64,000 nucleotides of DNA from Marsupella aquatica (taxonomy: Eukaryota > Marchantiophyta). This document shows, one piece after another, positions 23,375 to 37,900 of the stretch. Under the pieces are notes generated by a model. The model made no database searches. It was not told the origin of the DNA and was given only the letters and a program-made list of their open reading frames with translations. Each line of letters begins with the position of its first letter. The first letter of the stretch is position 1. The DNA lies in contig OZ316892.1 in the NCBI GenBank assembly GCA_973895155.1, positions 16,926,001 through 16,990,000 on the forward strand. Direction: 5' to 3'. Made by a program: the position numbers and the translations under genes.

Positions 23375-26300
23375 TCAATGACACATACATTCATTACATC
23401 TAGGGTGTCTATATATACTTCGGGCGACTGGCCGGACCAGAACCCGCTTACTTTCTCTGACTGACTTCCTGACCTTTTCTTCAAACTCCTCCCATTCCAT
23501 GGTCATATTTTGCGTGAAATAGGACACTAGCCTCCGTTTGTTGGGTCTAATGGTTGGAAGTTGACCTTCCCCGTAATATATCCGATGTCCGGAGGCCAGA
23601 GATGCTAGTTGACTTCCTGAATCTGTCATTGCAAAAGCATCCGCAACTGCACAACCAATAAAATCCAACGCTGCCATCTGTACGCCAGAATCATCGAATT
23701 GTCAAAACCTGAATTGATCTGTATACTTTTAAAACAAATTCCATAGAGTGAGCTAGCAAGGAGAAGGAAATCGAAATCATGACCGTACCTGAGACGAATG
23801 GTTAGCAAATGGAGCCAATTCTTCGGGTGTGAGCAGATTCTCCTTCGTAACTAGATTGGGGTACAGACTAGTTATGGCAGCCATGCGTGACTGACCACCA
23901 TAAATATGTGCACCGGCAAGGAAAATTCGTGTGCTACGCTTGAACCCCAAGGAAGCTAGGATCAACACAGCTTCTTCAGGTGTCAGTGGACACCTTCCTT
24001 CTGCCCTTAGCTGCGTGGCTGACATCAATCTGCCAAATGGAACACAATGAATAGCTTGGAGGCTATAAAGCTGCGAAACGAATTTACAGAGAGAGGATGA
24101 CACAGACTGTCCCCACTAGTGTTTCTTAAAATAGCAGCAACTATCACAGTGCAATTTACACAAGTTAAACCCCTAGAAAGAAAAAATAGCGATCACGTCT
24201 ACCAAATGAATTATAGAGGCAAAGAAAGTGAGTATGAACTCTAATGTCGGTGTAGTATGATCAAGACCATCTTATCCAGCATGTATTGCCGATCCACATC
24301 ACGAATTTTAGTGCTAGACAGAGCCAGCACCTGAAAAGCATCTCAGTAACGAATACCTTTCTTTTGTGATATCTACATCGCGTGATAAATTAAACTTGCA
24401 TGGAAAATGTAAGCTGGGGGACTTCGTCAATAAATTTATGAGTCCAGTGAGTACTTACTTGCCACTTTCCTGATATTTGGAGAGGGTTGGGAAATGAATC
24501 GTTCTATATGCTGCGAGCTCCTGTTTCTCTGCTTCACCCCCACCAAATTCGCACAAAGAATATGCAACCATATCCATCTCAAATCTCAAATGCAGACCCA
24601 GGTATTTAATTGCGGCACTGCCACTGGGCTCAACCCGCTCATCTACTTGACCATCTGAACCAGATTGTATACTGCTTGGAATATCAATATCACCAATCAA
24701 TTGTTTCTCTATTGTTGAGAGTTTATGTTCAGAAGATGAAGAGTTGTCTAGTGGTCCCCAACGAAGGCTCTTATCCTTCATTCGTTTGATCATCATTCCC
24801 GCGGCTTCTCTGATGTGTGGCTTGAACTTCAAAGCATGATAGTTGCAACGACAGCGCAGCCTCTGGACGTCCAGGGAAATGATATTAATACGTATTCTAG
24901 CTTTCTCAGATTCTAATTAGGCGATGCGTCTAAGATAACGAGGGAAAAATTCTGTTTCCCAGACCAAACTCCTCTCAATGACAATATCTGTTTCTTACGG
25001 TAAATTAAGGACAATTGTTACACATACATAGCCCTCCACGAGTCCAATCTATTATTCTACGAGCAAGTTACCTGAATGTCGAAAGGTATGGGGTCGAATG
25101 AGAGTGCATTCTCGAAGCCAACAAAGTGCACGACACGATTACGATGTAAAATTGGCAGAATCATCTGGACAAAGAAGCTTGGTTTTGACTCCTTGGGGAC
25201 GTCCACGTTAGTCAGCTGGAAGAAAATTGCACATAATGAGTTATGCGACGAAGTCGCAAATTAGCTGATGGACTCTGCCTAGGCAAAAGTAATACAGCAT
25301 CTGGAATGGAAACAGAAATGGAAGGTTCAGATTTCGTTGCAGATCGAAAGGCAGCACCAGACATGATCCCACTTACAATGCTGCCCATGATTGCAAGGTC
25401 CAGTGAATGTAGCTCCACGGGAAGTTCAGATAAAATGTGCACATCGTCTTTCAAGTAGTTCACGAAGTACGATTTCTCATATATATCGTCAAACTGGCTG
25501 CTCCACACAACAAAAAGTCATTATAGAATCATGTGATGAACCTCTTTACTCCTATTACTTGACGTACGCAATTTAGTTAGCCACACGAAAACTGTAAGCC
25601 TGTAGGGCAGAAGAGCCTATATATATAGATACATATAAACAACAATCAACTAAAGTAGAACTGCCGCCAAATGGACCTAATATGCCATCGACCCTACAAG
25701 TAGAATGCCTATCACAATGAGAGCTCCAGAATTCGTTCCATGTCGTTGCTGCCAAGTATTACTGGCCAAACGTAGAGTGCATACAACGGATCTGCCTCTT
25801 TACAGAAAGGTACCTGGTGTCCCTCCAGACACTGCTGATCAAAAATTGTGGTAAAACCAACGTGGCATTCAACAAACGAGCGACAGCGACCGCATTGCAA
25901 ATCTGCAACAGAATTGACAAAGATGAAGCACAACTCCATTCACCTGCGCAAGAATGCTGAAAGCACCATTTCCGGACATTTCCAATGCTTCATACGATTT
26001 TGAGGAGTTATGACCATGATACTCGCTTAAATTTTCAGACTTTTCACAAAAAGAAGTAAACTGCTGTATAGCGCCATAAGTGACAATATTATAAAGTTCT
26101 CACTTCCAAACTCATTCACGTTCAAATGTATATATGCAAAACACGTTGCTAGCAAGTTGGCATAAAAGATTTACAAAAACTCACAGCAACTCTTTGCTGA
26201 TTTAGCCCGCCATCTGCACTGACCATAATGTACCCGGAGCTTTGTCGAGGTTCTGGAGGGGCTGTAGTCAACAGTGCGTCTCGGATTATCAGTTCAATAG

Positions 26301-27601
26301 GGACGTTCTCAGTTGCCTTCGTTACAATTTGAACACATATTAAAGGAACGGCAGTGATCGAATTTCTCAGCAGATGTAGGATACTCCGATTGGGCAAGAG
26401 TTCCAAATCCTCCACATGTTGTACCATTTAGAAGTGAACTTGCAAGATAGGCAGTTTTCTTCACCAAGCAGGAAAGAGAGCTCACCAACGTGGGTAGCAT
26501 TTCTGTTCTCGGCACATGGTCTCCATTGGGACGAGCCCATAATGGGCTCCTTCCACAATTCATCAGGTTCTTGTTTAGCAAACCCCTGTGATATCGCAAG
26601 AAAAGGAAAATACGAGCATGGAAAAGGATGAGCTTACTTATCTATTAAAAACGAGTGGTAGATTCCAATTAACCAGAGAAGCTTACAAAGCAGCACAACT
26701 TAGAACGCAGAATTGGCTGGTTGCATCTTCAGGGTGGGAAGATACCTCGGCAAGGGCATGAGCAGCCAAGCTCAACAGTCGCTCATACATCGGTTTTGTT
26801 GGTCCTTCAGATCTTAATGGCTGGCCACACAATGTAGCAAAATACACCTTCAGCCCCTACTTCCTTTCCATCATATGACACTTGTACAAAATGTTGCTAT
26901 TGTGCTATTCGGCCCTCAAAGAAAAGCTCATGGATTCTGTATCTGTGCTTGGCACTCGGCAACCTCGAATTTTATTCATTCCTTCTCTCCAATTTGACGC
27001 ACATCCGTTCAGGCTTTGCCGAGAATATCCTGAAATCTCTAAAGTCTCACATCCTGTTCAATGCGCCAGCCAAGTTCTAACTTAATTAGCTTTAACCACC
27101 ACTGGCACCATATAAGGGAGAAATGTGGAAAACTCCCACCGTTTTTCAAGATTATGATGCTAAACACGGTGATTACCAGGACTCCCTGGTGACAGTGGTG
27201 GTTTGATGTCCAACACTTAGGTTAACGATCTAAGAAAAAAAACTTATTCGACTCACCAGCGAGAGAGCCGGAGACGAACCAGAAGAAGACTCGCTTTTCA
27301 ATAATATTGTGTGACGTAGAGAGAACAGATATCGCCATTCGAGAAGAAAGACTGCTAAGAGCAACAATAACGGAGTCCAAAGAGCTTTCCGGCCTCTCTT
27401 ACGGAACATCTTGTAATTTTTTGACACAGAAAGGCTTGGCAACCCTGCTGAGTATTTCCCAAAAGCTGGAGAAGCCCCGAGCACAGTTGCTACTCCGGAA
27501 GGTGACGAAGGCTCTTCCGAACACTGCAGTGGGCACGTCCCCTCTGAGGCGTTCGAGGCTCTGTGTCTCGATAATGATTGAGCTCTGCCATAGCTTGACA
27601 T
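23375..27601 (-). CDS. plant O-fucosyltransferase family protein
   Basis: Golgi type II membrane protein of the plant O-fucosyltransferase family (GT106/GT65-like fold, GDP-fucose type). Ten coding exons on the minus strand give 632 residues: 27601-27257, 26820-26746, 26585-26486, 26261-26185, 25902-25814, 25497-25377, 25215-25072, 24862-24459, 24029-23789 and 23677-23375. All phases agree, and donors such as GTGAGTCG (27256) and GTAAGTGG (25376) are strong. Exon 1 holds a basic tail and a membrane anchor at about residues 75-92 (WTPLLLLLAVFLLEW). Later exons carry SGYIMVSADGGLNQQRVA (acceptor loop), ICNAVAVARLLNATLVLP, QFDDIYEKSYFV, the nucleotide-binding block KYLGLHLRFEMDMVAYS, FLAGAHIYGG and AFAMTDSGSQLASLASGHR. 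The substrate is unknown. The 3' end converges on GT34. Confidence 0.95.
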
Positions 27602-29122
27602 CGCGGATTGGCGCCGGAGGACACCACAGAGCAGATTTGTAAAACGAAATGTGAGAAATATTATCTTGACCGCACCATGCCAATGTCTTCTTTTATGCTT
27701 GTGTTCCCTGCCTCGCGACTAGCGTCATTCGCTTTGCCAGATTTCCCTCGTCACATAGACGAGCTGATGTATCAAACTGTAATCCTAGAAAGGTGCAGCT
27801 ATCGGCAGCTAGTCAAGATTGCTAATCCGTACTATTCGATGTTTTGGAAGTGGCAGCAGCTGAAGTTCTCCTTGCGATTGAGGAAGCATCTTATATTCAA
27901 CGCTGAAAATGGAGACCAACTTGAACCATAGGTCACAGAAGTCATGCAAGGCAAGGAAGCAAGAGCTTGGACCGCATCAAATCTGCAAAATTCAGAGCTG
28001 CATCGGTTAATCACGTCCCTTCTGCGTCGGTGAGCATTTTCCTCCCTAGAGATCTAACCCTTCTACTCTGGTCTTTATCAAACAAACCCAGACCACGTCA
28101 AGGATGATCTCATTCGGATTCCTCCAACAGTCCGTAGCTTTCGAGCTAACGCAAGCGTCAATTTCCCGAAGCCCAAGATCTCCAACGTTGTCTGTTCAAA
28201 TTCAGCTCACAATTCGATGGCTCTCTCCTCTCAACGAACCGGAACTGTGGCAATTGACTCTGACACAAGTGACAACGATAATCGAATTGAGTCGCTACCT
28301 CGACGCATTTCTCTAGTCAAAACTAACGCTCCCCGGAAAAAACAATTGACAAAAATCCGCGATTTCAATTCGGCGTACACCGACGGGGCAACAATGCTTC
28401 ACTCCTGAGGAGAATGAATCGAAGGACAAAAACAACAGCAGAACACAGGTTGCAGGAAAGCCAGACTGTTCGGAATCTAGAGAAAGGGAGTGAGGGGACG
28501 AAGACAGAACAAAAAATTGAAGAGTATCGAACAACGCTCGGAGAAATAGGAGGGGATCGGAGAGGAGATTTCGTGTGCCAGAACCCGGCAGAAAAACAGT
28601 TTGCAATCTGAAGAATCGAATTGGAAAGGAAACGAATCGATTTCTTTACAATATTGCGCCTAGTAACAATTAAAATTTCAAACAACAACAGCAAAGAGAA
28701 AAATGGTAGATGGTCAAAGATGGAAGGCTGATCCAGTACCTGAAATCGCGCTAATTTTCGCACAGCTCCAGCCGAAACGTGAAGACGTAAAATCCTCTCC
28801 CGGAACTTCAATCCATTGCGCGGCTTCGGCACATATATCAACTTTGGCCGACGTCCGCCTCCCGCTTAAAGCATGCTCCCCGCGTGAAATTGAACAACTG
28901 CTCACGGGGACATCGTTGCTTCCCGTTGTGCTCCTTTTCCCCATGTCTCGTGGGGAAAACAAACTACGCACTAACTGCATCGTACTCTTCCTAAGTGCAC
29001 ATTTCCGGGAAGAAGCCGGACTTTGCACTTACATCGAGCTATAAAGCGCAATCAAAAGCTATAGCACTTACATCTGACCAATACAACTTTATTGGTCCTG
29101 GGTTTGTTGTTTAGAGTGAACA
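27602..29122 (-). promoter_or_regulatory. upstream region of the O-fucosyltransferase gene
   Basis: Likely holds the 5' UTR and promoter. A good donor (CAG followed by GTACTGG) near 28742 on the minus strand suggests a non-coding first exon upstream of it and a leader intron. Open frames on both strands around 28365-29044 lack known motifs and I do not call them genes. Confidence 0.35.
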
Positions 29123-29392
29123 CTCTAGACCCTGACACTAAATAAGAGCACAACCAAAAGTGACTGGCAGGATTACCCATTATTTGAAGTTAAGTGAGAT
29201 GAGACAAAAAAAACATTTAAAACAAAACTTTTTTCTTATTATTTTCCGTGCATCTTTGCCCCCAGACTCTAGACCCTAGAGCATAACTAAAGGTGACTAG
29301 CCTGATTACCGATTACTTGAACTTAAGTATGGATGAGACAAAAATAATCTTGAAAACAATTTCTTATTATTTTACATTCATCTTTGCCCCCA
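29123..29392. repeat. imperfect tandem duplication, about 130-143-bp units
   Basis: Units 29123-29265 and 29266-29392 share CTCTAGACCCT, the block GTGACT.GC..GATTACC.ATTA, GATGAGACAAAAA, and TTTCTTATTATTTT..(T/G)CATCTTTGCCCCCA. They diverge by several small indels. Noncoding. Confidence 0.75.
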
Positions 29393-30010
29393 TCTGTATT
29401 CACTTTCAATTATCCCCTTAGAGTCAGGCTTCACTCCAGAGAGTAGCCCTGAAGAGTGTGTTTTGATGTGCTTTATTAGTAAGAAGCTGTACACAATCAT
29501 TAATTGAGGGCCTATGTGAAAGTGACGGTGCAGAGATGAGGAAAGATGAAAAGGAAGTAGCATGGAATCCTTCGTTTTGCAGGTTTTTTTTTCCTCTTCA
29601 TCTCCATTTTTGTTCAAGGAAGGGATCATGAGACTAGTGCCACTAACTACAATCCACTCTTCTTAAGTGCATACTCCAGTGAAGAAGGCCAGCCCTTGCA
29701 CTTACATGTTGTTCTCACTGCATGTTGATCGCACATTCTTGGACTTTGCATCTATAGATAAGTAATACCATGATTCTCCTTTCGTTTGTCCCTTGTCACA
29801 CTTGAAAATTTACGATCTCATATTTCAGTAGGAGTCTGTGGCTTTACGGGTGATATTGTAGATCCTATCCTAAACCGGTCTCATACCTGCAACATCAACT
29901 TTACATAAAATGGTATTCATTTAGGGGTACATTGCAAGACTAGCATAACACTTTATTTCTATTTTGAATTTGATAAAGTGTATCTCAATCATTCATTCAA
30001 CCTGCCTGGG
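29393..30010. other. intergenic, nothing recognised
   Basis: AT-rich sequence between the tandem duplication and the Mutator-like element. No coding frame supported. Confidence 0.4.
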
Positions 30011-31027
30011 CTTCATTTGCGAGATATATGCTTGATGGGCCCCCTGGTGAACCTTTCTTACCTGATGGGCCCCTAGGAAACTTTTTTTACCAAGTAGGAC
30101 CCCTCTTAATGACCAGTACACATGTTCTTGTGTGGTGCTTACACCTGTCCTTGTGTGGTGCCTACTATGTATGGTGACTCTAAGCAAACTGCACAGTTGA
30201 ACCGTGCGGTCAACCTTGCATGGTCGACCAAGAAACCACGGAGATGATTTGGGAGAAACCGCGAAAAGCGACTACCGCTGCCGAATCTGCGATTTGAAGA
30301 CAATATGCATTATGTCTACGGATTCACTGGGTTAATGCCTGAAGACACAATGGATTATGTCATCGGGTTCAAATTTTTACTGTATCGTAAGGTAGTTATT
30401 AGGTATGTTTTTCACGTTGCGCACATGGGTTTTTCACGATGTTTTCATGCACGACTGTCAGCGTCAATGTGGGGTACCTCCAAATGTCCACAAAGAATAT
30501 TCAAGTTCAATGTTCAAAATTTGCCTACTGCCGCCACAACAAAAATTGGCAAATGATTGACAAATGCGCTCAAAAAATGGTAATACTCCCCTATGTAATG
30601 CATACAAACAATTCCAAAGAAGACAGACCCAAAGGTGTCGGGTACACCCTAAACCCTAAACCTTGAAACACAGGAATACATAATCTATTGAGTCTTCAGG
30701 CATTAACCCATTGAATCCGAAGACATAATGCATATTGTCTTCAAATCATAGTTTCGACAGCGGCAGTCGCTTTTCGCAGTTTCTCCTGAATCATCTCCGT
30801 GGTTTCTCGGTCGACCATGCAAGGTTGACTGCACGGTTCAACTGTGCAGTTTGCTTGGAGTCACCATACATAGTAGGCACCAAACAAGGACAGGTGTAGG
30901 CACCACACAAGAACAGGTGTACTGGTCATTAAGAGGGGTCCTACTTGGTAAAAAAAGTTCCCTAGGGGCCCATCAGGTAAGAAAGGTTCACCATGGGGCC
31001 CATCAAGCATATATCTCCTTCATTTGC
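30011..31027. mobile_element. non-autonomous Mutator-like element with 340-bp TIRs
   Basis: The element spans 30021-31017 (997 bp). Its terminal inverted repeats are 30021-30360 and 30678-31017, about 340 bp each and highly similar. They start GAGATATATGCTTGATGGGC at the left and end with its complement at the right. The flanks carry a perfect 10-bp direct repeat, CTTCATTTGC, at 30011-30020 and 31018-31027. Long TIRs with a 9-11-bp duplication are the hallmark of Mutator-like elements. The 317-bp centre has no transposase. It includes a telobox-like CCCTAAACCCTAAACC near 30648-30663. Matching open frames read from both TIRs (30187-29993 minus and 30851-31282 plus) reflect the inverted repeat and are not genes. 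Confidence 0.93.
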
Positions 31028-34000
31028 TTTAGAAACTTATTGTGGCAAGTTCTCTGTTGGGCAAGCCCGAACCTGTATGACCCCTTGGTTCGGGTATTTT
31101 TAAACATGCCTAGAGCTCTCAACCGGGCGGAAGACTATCACACCAAAGGAGGTGCGATAATGTTATGGCCGTCTTGCCCTTGCGTTTTCAGCCTGCCCGG
31201 TCTGTCTTCTCTTTACACGAAGTCCACAGCACTATGCCCATTTTTTTGCCTTGGTCAGGTCTGGAGCACTAGTGGTACATAGAAACCTGGGCTCTCTTGC
31301 AGCCCTGGTAAAAACCTCTCAACCTGCTGCAGTCGTTTTGCAAAGTGCACCTTATCCTCATAGTTCCCTGTAATAGTTTCTGCTCTTTACCATGAATGTA
31401 CATATACCCTTCTATTGCTCATTATTGGAGCTCTTAAACCACCATTGTCCAAGCAAAATGTGATGGATCCAGGTCACCATATTAGTCAAAATATTATTAA
31501 CAAAATAAAAAGGGTAATAAAAATTGCCTATTTTGTCTTCCCACAACTGAGGAGACAACTGCAGGATAAATATAAAAAGTGCAATGGAAACTTTGCCAAT
31601 TGGTAGAAAAGCATTTATTGAAAAGCTCACTGTACTAGGGAGTACTACATCATCAAGAAGATGTGCTGCACCGGGAATGCCGATGTACACCACAGCATTA
31701 AGTAGTCACCGCACAAGAGTTCATAATGTACAGAGCACCTTACACCGGGTACACCCAATGACATGGTCTGTCGGACCGTCATGGTCGGGCGGTGTGCCAT
31801 GAGCGCAGGCTGTTCTTAATTAATGACAACAAGAGTCAACACCAACTGCACAGTAGTGCTACCCTCGTTTGTGCCAAACATTGAATTATAATTCATCTTA
31901 GGAAGCAACGCAAGGCCAAAACTCTGAGCTCTAATGTACTCTGATTTTTTTGGGTTGGTAGGGTTGGTACAAAAGGCTTGGAAAGATCTTTCCAAGAAGA
32001 TTAATGTCTATCTTATTTCATTGAGAAATACTTACAGTTTTCCAAAGATGACGGTCTTGTTAGGTAGATGCGCTATATGAGTTTTGCTATGGTAAAGCTA
32101 AGATTGCAAAAGTCTATCAGAGCATTTTGGCAAACTTGGAGATCTATCCCGGCTTCAAATTTCATAACATTGTCTTTCTCATTTTAAAAATGGATATATA
32201 CCGAAATGTTTACAACAAGATATTCTTGACATGACAAAATTACTTCTAAATTTTCAGCCTACCCAAATATATTTCAAGCTTTTAATAATGATTTGCTTAC
32301 TGCGCTAACTGAGATAGCACCATATGACAGATGCCTGTTGCACGAAGAGAAGGTGAGAAAGGACGCACACTGCAGGTCCCCCTTCACCTGCAACCGGTTG
32401 TCAAGTAGCTCCCCAGTTTTAGGTTCCCAGATTTACTGAGTTGCCATTTATTCTCTGGATCCATTTTGTGCCATCTACCATGGGCTGCGCAAACTAACTC
32501 AGGTTAGGTTAAAGTGATCTGACGGTGGTGATCTGACGGTGGTCAGCTTGTACCTGTTTCTTTGTTGGACAGAGAGACTCCCCTCAGCCTGATTGGTCTA
32601 TCCTGCTGGCGCCCTCCACCTTCCCGAACCGTTCCCTTGTGGTCACCTTTATTTTCTGATAGGAAGAGACCTGCCCCAAGTTGGAGGGCCACGGGAGTAC
32701 GTATCAAGATTAGTCACTAGATGTAAATTTTGCCATTGTTTTGAGCTAATTGAGTTAGTTTTCATAATTCTGGTTTAAAAAATGGCAGTAAGTGGTTCTT
32801 AAACTAAAAAGAGTGACAATGTACATATTTCAAGAAAAAATAATGTAACCTACTCAATCTCAAATTTTCAGTAGCTTGCCCCAGGAAGCTTTAAGCCGTC
32901 CACAGTTTTTGTTGTTGTATACTGGATAGCCTTTACTTGGGAGAATCTTCCTCAGATGCATTGTGAACGGACATGCTCCTGAGGGCTTCACAGTTCCCAG
33001 AATGCCCTCTAGGTCTGATTTAATGATAAACAAAACCTAAACTTAGAAAACCTGTCTCAAACCTAAAGCAATCAAATGCCATAGGGGCCAGGCATCTACC
33101 AAAATGTCCTCCTAGGAGGGCTTTAGCTATACACATAATTAGTCACACATCCCCAGCACCCCTCCCTCCTTTGGAATCTTTTCCACTCAGAAACATTGCA
33201 GGCAATCTGGATGGCACACTGCTGGAAGAGCATGGATAACATTTCTACTTACTCTAACTGAAACATGGGCCATAATCAAGTCCAGCAAATTGCAATTTCT
33301 TATCATTACCTCAAAAGTTCTTAAACACAAAAAAACACCTCCCAGGGCAAGTACTCACTTGAGGGCATCACTAGCTCAATAACTTGGGTTGAACAGAAGA
33401 TATTGTTACATAAAAGATTTGGTTCTGCAAACTATGTGGTGTAGAAGATGTTGTACAAACTCAATGGATAAAACTTTTGCCCTATTGTTGGACGTTTGTC
33501 AGTTTACTTCTCATCCGTAGAACCTTTTAGATCTCACCTCATAGATCAAAAGGGGCAGGCCAAGGGAGGGAGGTTTGGGTGCAGACAACAAATCTTGGGG
33601 CCCATAAATTTAGTGAAAATTTTGTAAAATGACCATATCAGGAAAAGAGTGGGAGTACTTATTATAGTTTTTGGTCTGTAACCTCACATCCTGCACCACA
33701 ATCACCCAGCTCAAAAAGACATGCTTTGCATGTGACACCAAAGTAAGTCTTCCTTTTGTGTGTTTTTGCATGGATACCTACCCAGATTCCCCCTCCCCCT
33801 TCTCTTATCTCACTCTAGATCCCCGGGGAGTTGTTAGATGCAAATCCTAGGTGACTTGGGTGTGCTCTGAACCCAGGTGCCTGCTATGACCTCCTTGAGG
33901 CATTAGGGCACAAACCTCCCTGCAAGAGGGCACCAGAAAAGAAGAAAAATGAAGCATAATGAAGGAGACTCATTTGCGAACACCAGCAAAGAAGAAAAAT

Positions 34001-34926
34001 GAAGCATAATAAAGGAGAATCATATACTTGGCGAATCCTGGGAAGCATGTCTCTCTAGTAGAACCCCTCCCATTTTTACCTGGCTATTATCAAAAGCATA
34101 ATAATAAAGAAGAATGGTTAATTTAGCATTAATTTAGAATACACAAGGGCACACCCAAATCGCAATTTGGTCTGCATACAGGTAGCCCACAGGGAGCATA
34201 ATACCCCAGACCCTGCAAAAGCAAATAAGTCCTCACGGAGCCTATCATTTCTAATTGTGTCCACCCTAGTTTGAACAAACTCGAGATGTCTAGGAGGTGC
34301 ACCTACAGTACAACCCTACAATGCTGTTTGCATGTTCTTTCCCACCTTGATTTCTCAACTTTTCGTCCCGACTTCCTAACCTAGACAACCCCATCAGGTT
34401 CAATGCTCAAGCTGCCCCAACTATGAGTTACAGCCGTGTATTTTTTATTTGCATATTGCGTAGCAGCTGAAGGATACCCTTTTATTACCAACATGGATTG
34501 GTTATATTTCGTGGAATGTACAATTCCAATTTTCAGAGCTAAGGACTGCCCAAGGAAACTGCACAGGTGAAGATGTACAAGACGATCCAGAATTGGCAGG
34601 TTCCTTTTGTAAAGCTTCCTGACTGTATGGAGCCGATGCTCTAGCTGGTATCCACATTTTCAGCATCACAATGATGCACCAGACTCGGGAGAAAAGAACC
34701 ATGGGGTATTGATTTCCAAAATTTACTCCCAGCACATTCACATTCACAAGTGATAAATTAGATATACGAGAAGAATTGGCTTATCGAAGATTTGCACCGA
34801 TTTTCTACGAATACTTATACAGCCACGCAGACACCAAAATGTTGAGGTTCTGACAAGGGCACGCTGGAGGCCTCTATATCACCCTTGCAGTTTTCTACAA
34901 CAGGGCTCCAGACTCGAGAGCGAACA
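31028..34926. other. intergenic, no gene seen
   Basis: About 3.9 kb without a supported gene. There is a two-copy 50-bp tandem duplication at 33931-33980 and 33981-34030 (GAAGAAAAATGAAGCATAAT in both) and a short GATCTGACGGTGGT direct repeat near 32516-32545. The final part, just before 34927, is the 3' side of the AspRS gene. Confidence 0.45.
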
Positions 34927-37900
34927 CTACGATTTCGATATCGAGAGAGAAAGGTCCTGTAATTGTTGTGAATCAACTGATGCAGGTGCATTTGTAAGTA
35001 AACACTGCGCTGTTGTTGTCTTGGGAAAGGCTATCACATCTCGGATTGAAGCCTCACCTGCCAAAAGCATAACCAAACGGTCCAATCCGTAGGCTATGCC
35101 CCCTGCAATTCAGTGAACATTTTGATCAGTAAATCACTGACATAGAGCCAACCTTTGAGCTATGCTATTTATGACTGCTTGCCCCAAATGAACTAGACTA
35201 TTAGTAGGAACTTGGACAGTATATACCATGAGGAGGAGCTCCAAGGTCGAGCGCCTCTAGAAGATAGCCAAACTTTTCCTCCACCTGCATGCCAGTGATA
35301 GACTCAGAATCTAATAGTATTGCACTTGGAGCTTCCTATCGAACGCTTCATCCTGCAGATTTTTGGTGGCGTTTGAAGTCTAAACGTCATCGTTAATTAT
35401 CTCTAACTTCTTTATATTCAAACAGCCAGTATGGTGTGGAATTAGCAAGCTTGTAGTCTATTAAAAATTTAAATTAAATCTAAGACAATCGTCCAAGGTC
35501 CCAACACTACAGTCAGAGGAAAATTTCATAATTTTTCCAGGCATTATCTGTTGTATTGCCACCTGGATTTCTCTATGAAGTTGAAGGTTCACCTCTGATC
35601 GACAACATTGACGAACTGAAATCCAAATCCAAACAGTCGTAACCGCACCTGCTGAGGAGTCAATCCGATTGTCTCCATCACCCTTTCCTGAATCTCTCGA
35701 CGGTATGTCCGCAAACTTCCACCACCAATCTGCAATGACCACCCAAGCAGGCTTCAATTGCCGCTCTTGGTACGGAGTTACACTTTGAGATCAACCATGC
35801 GTGGATTCAGCAATATCAGGTGAAGTTTGTATAACTTTATTGAACATGGCGATGGAATGAGAAATCAAACTAGTTTGAAGCGTCTCAAGCAAATATGAAT
35901 CAAACTCATTTCTGTCGGGATTCTTTCCTGGAATTACCTCCACTCCATTGTAAACCATGTCATAAGCTATCGCTCGAGCAGTTTTCAGGTCATCAATGTC
36001 ATCTGGATGCGGTGCAGTGAAAGGATGATGCAGAGCCTGTCTTGCAGACATAGCAAACACGACATTCAGAACAGGAAGGGAAACACATGAGTTGTTTATT
36101 TGTATCTGAAAATGATGGGTGCAAAACATCCAATGTCGGCTTGGAAAACTTATGCAAGGAACCAACGAACATACCAGATCAATATTTGGATCAAGTCTCT
36201 AGTTAGTAGAAAACATATATACACTATAATACTTTACGATAAATCTAATCCGAGTGATCCCAGTCGTATGGGGTTACTAAGAATCAAGTACCAAGTTGTC
36301 TCATAAAGATGACCATAACGAATTCCATCCTCACCTCTAGTCTCTGTTCATCAGCATTCCACTCGAACAGCGGAAAATCCTTGATCCATAAAACTGCATG
36401 TGATGACTGAAGGCACCCGATAGTACACGCGCATTAGTATAAATGAGTCTATCTATCTGCCTTTGATATGTAAGACTTTTCGTGAAGTAATGGAAAACGA
36501 TGGCAAACAGGAGTTTAAAATAAAGGTGACTTGTCTCTGGTAAGCTTCATATCTTCGGAAAGGCACTCTTCAACAATAGCAAAGAATCTAATTTCAAAAT
36601 GCAAACAGTATCCTGAAATCAAGCATTCGCTATATTGAGATACTTTTCTACTTTTCTACTATTGCAGGATGAGAATTAGTTGTGCATCAGCCTTTTCTAC
36701 ATTAAAACTGTAATTTCAAAGCGACGTGGAGCCGAGTTTGAACCTTATCCACTAGATCCAAGGTCTCAGCAAGAAATGTTCGGAGGCGACCCAGGCCCTT
36801 GGTTACAACGGATACTGAATCAACACCAAACAGAAGAAGATCTCCAGCCTTCGCCCCAACCCTCGACACCAAGGTGACCCTCTGATCGGGGGCAATACTT
36901 TGAGTGATGGGGGACGACTCGTCCAGCAGACCTGGTTACAAAGTGGATAATTCATGAGGGGCACTGAAGTATCAAGGACAAGCTTCGCCTCCACCATAAA
37001 TTTCATCAGGGACTATTATCAACGTCTCTGAGGGACAAAGTGCGCATCCTGAGTCTGGTGCCTACATTTCAGGGTAACCGTGGTTGCTCCAAGATTTTAA
37101 TCGCATACCTCCTTGAGTGATCCGCAAAAAAGGCAGCCCTTTCAGAGCAGCCTTCCTTGCTTCTTGAAACACATCGCCTTTCTTCAGTCGTGTGGCTGAT
37201 ATCGCAGAAGCTCCACCAGGCACACACACTGCTTTCACGACAGCACCTGCTTTTATTGCCTCAGCAAATAGTGGAGCACTTGATTGAGAAAGAATATCAG
37301 TTACCTGCAAACGACAACAGCACCATGATATAATCAGATCTTGCTTGCAACCTATGTAGCCTTCATTGCTCCCAATCACGAGAACAGTGACAAGGACTTC
37401 ACCTCATTGATTTCCATATCGAAGCGTGTATCAGGCTTATCTGATCCGTATCGAGACATTGCCTCTGCATATGTTAGCCTTGGGAAAGGATCTGGAAGTT
37501 CAATGCCAGAGATCTCCCTGAATACCTACAGGCATAAGAATTTACAGATAAGTGGGTTCTCAAGAGTTGATTGCGCAATCTGTTTAACCCAAAATTCTAT
37601 AGAAAGGTTGCTACATATCGAATCAGGCTTACTAATCTGTAAACAAAAGCATTGCGGTCGCATTGTGGATACCGATAGTCAAAGACGGATGCAAGGTAAG
37701 TGGAGTTGCATACATGTCTTATCAAGTCCTCGTTGAGCTTCAGCATGTCCTCCTCTGGTGTAAAGGCTAGCTCCATATCTAATTGAGTGAACTCAGGTTG
37801 CCTGTCTGCTCTCAAATCCTCGTCCCGAAAGCACCTGGGAAACAATTACATTCTTAAGCCATTTTTTATGTCATCTTTGGAATAATGCTTTAATGACCCT

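Noticed and set aside
28703-29044. 113-codon plus frame and its antisense partner at 28714-29028
   Set aside because: Both strands open in the same place, no known motif; fits the 5' UTR/promoter of the O-fucosyltransferase gene better.
29993-31282. Two similar open frames on opposite strands (29993-30187 and 30851-31282)
   Set aside because: They read the two terminal inverted repeats of the Mutator-like element; similarity is due to the repeat, not to a gene pair.
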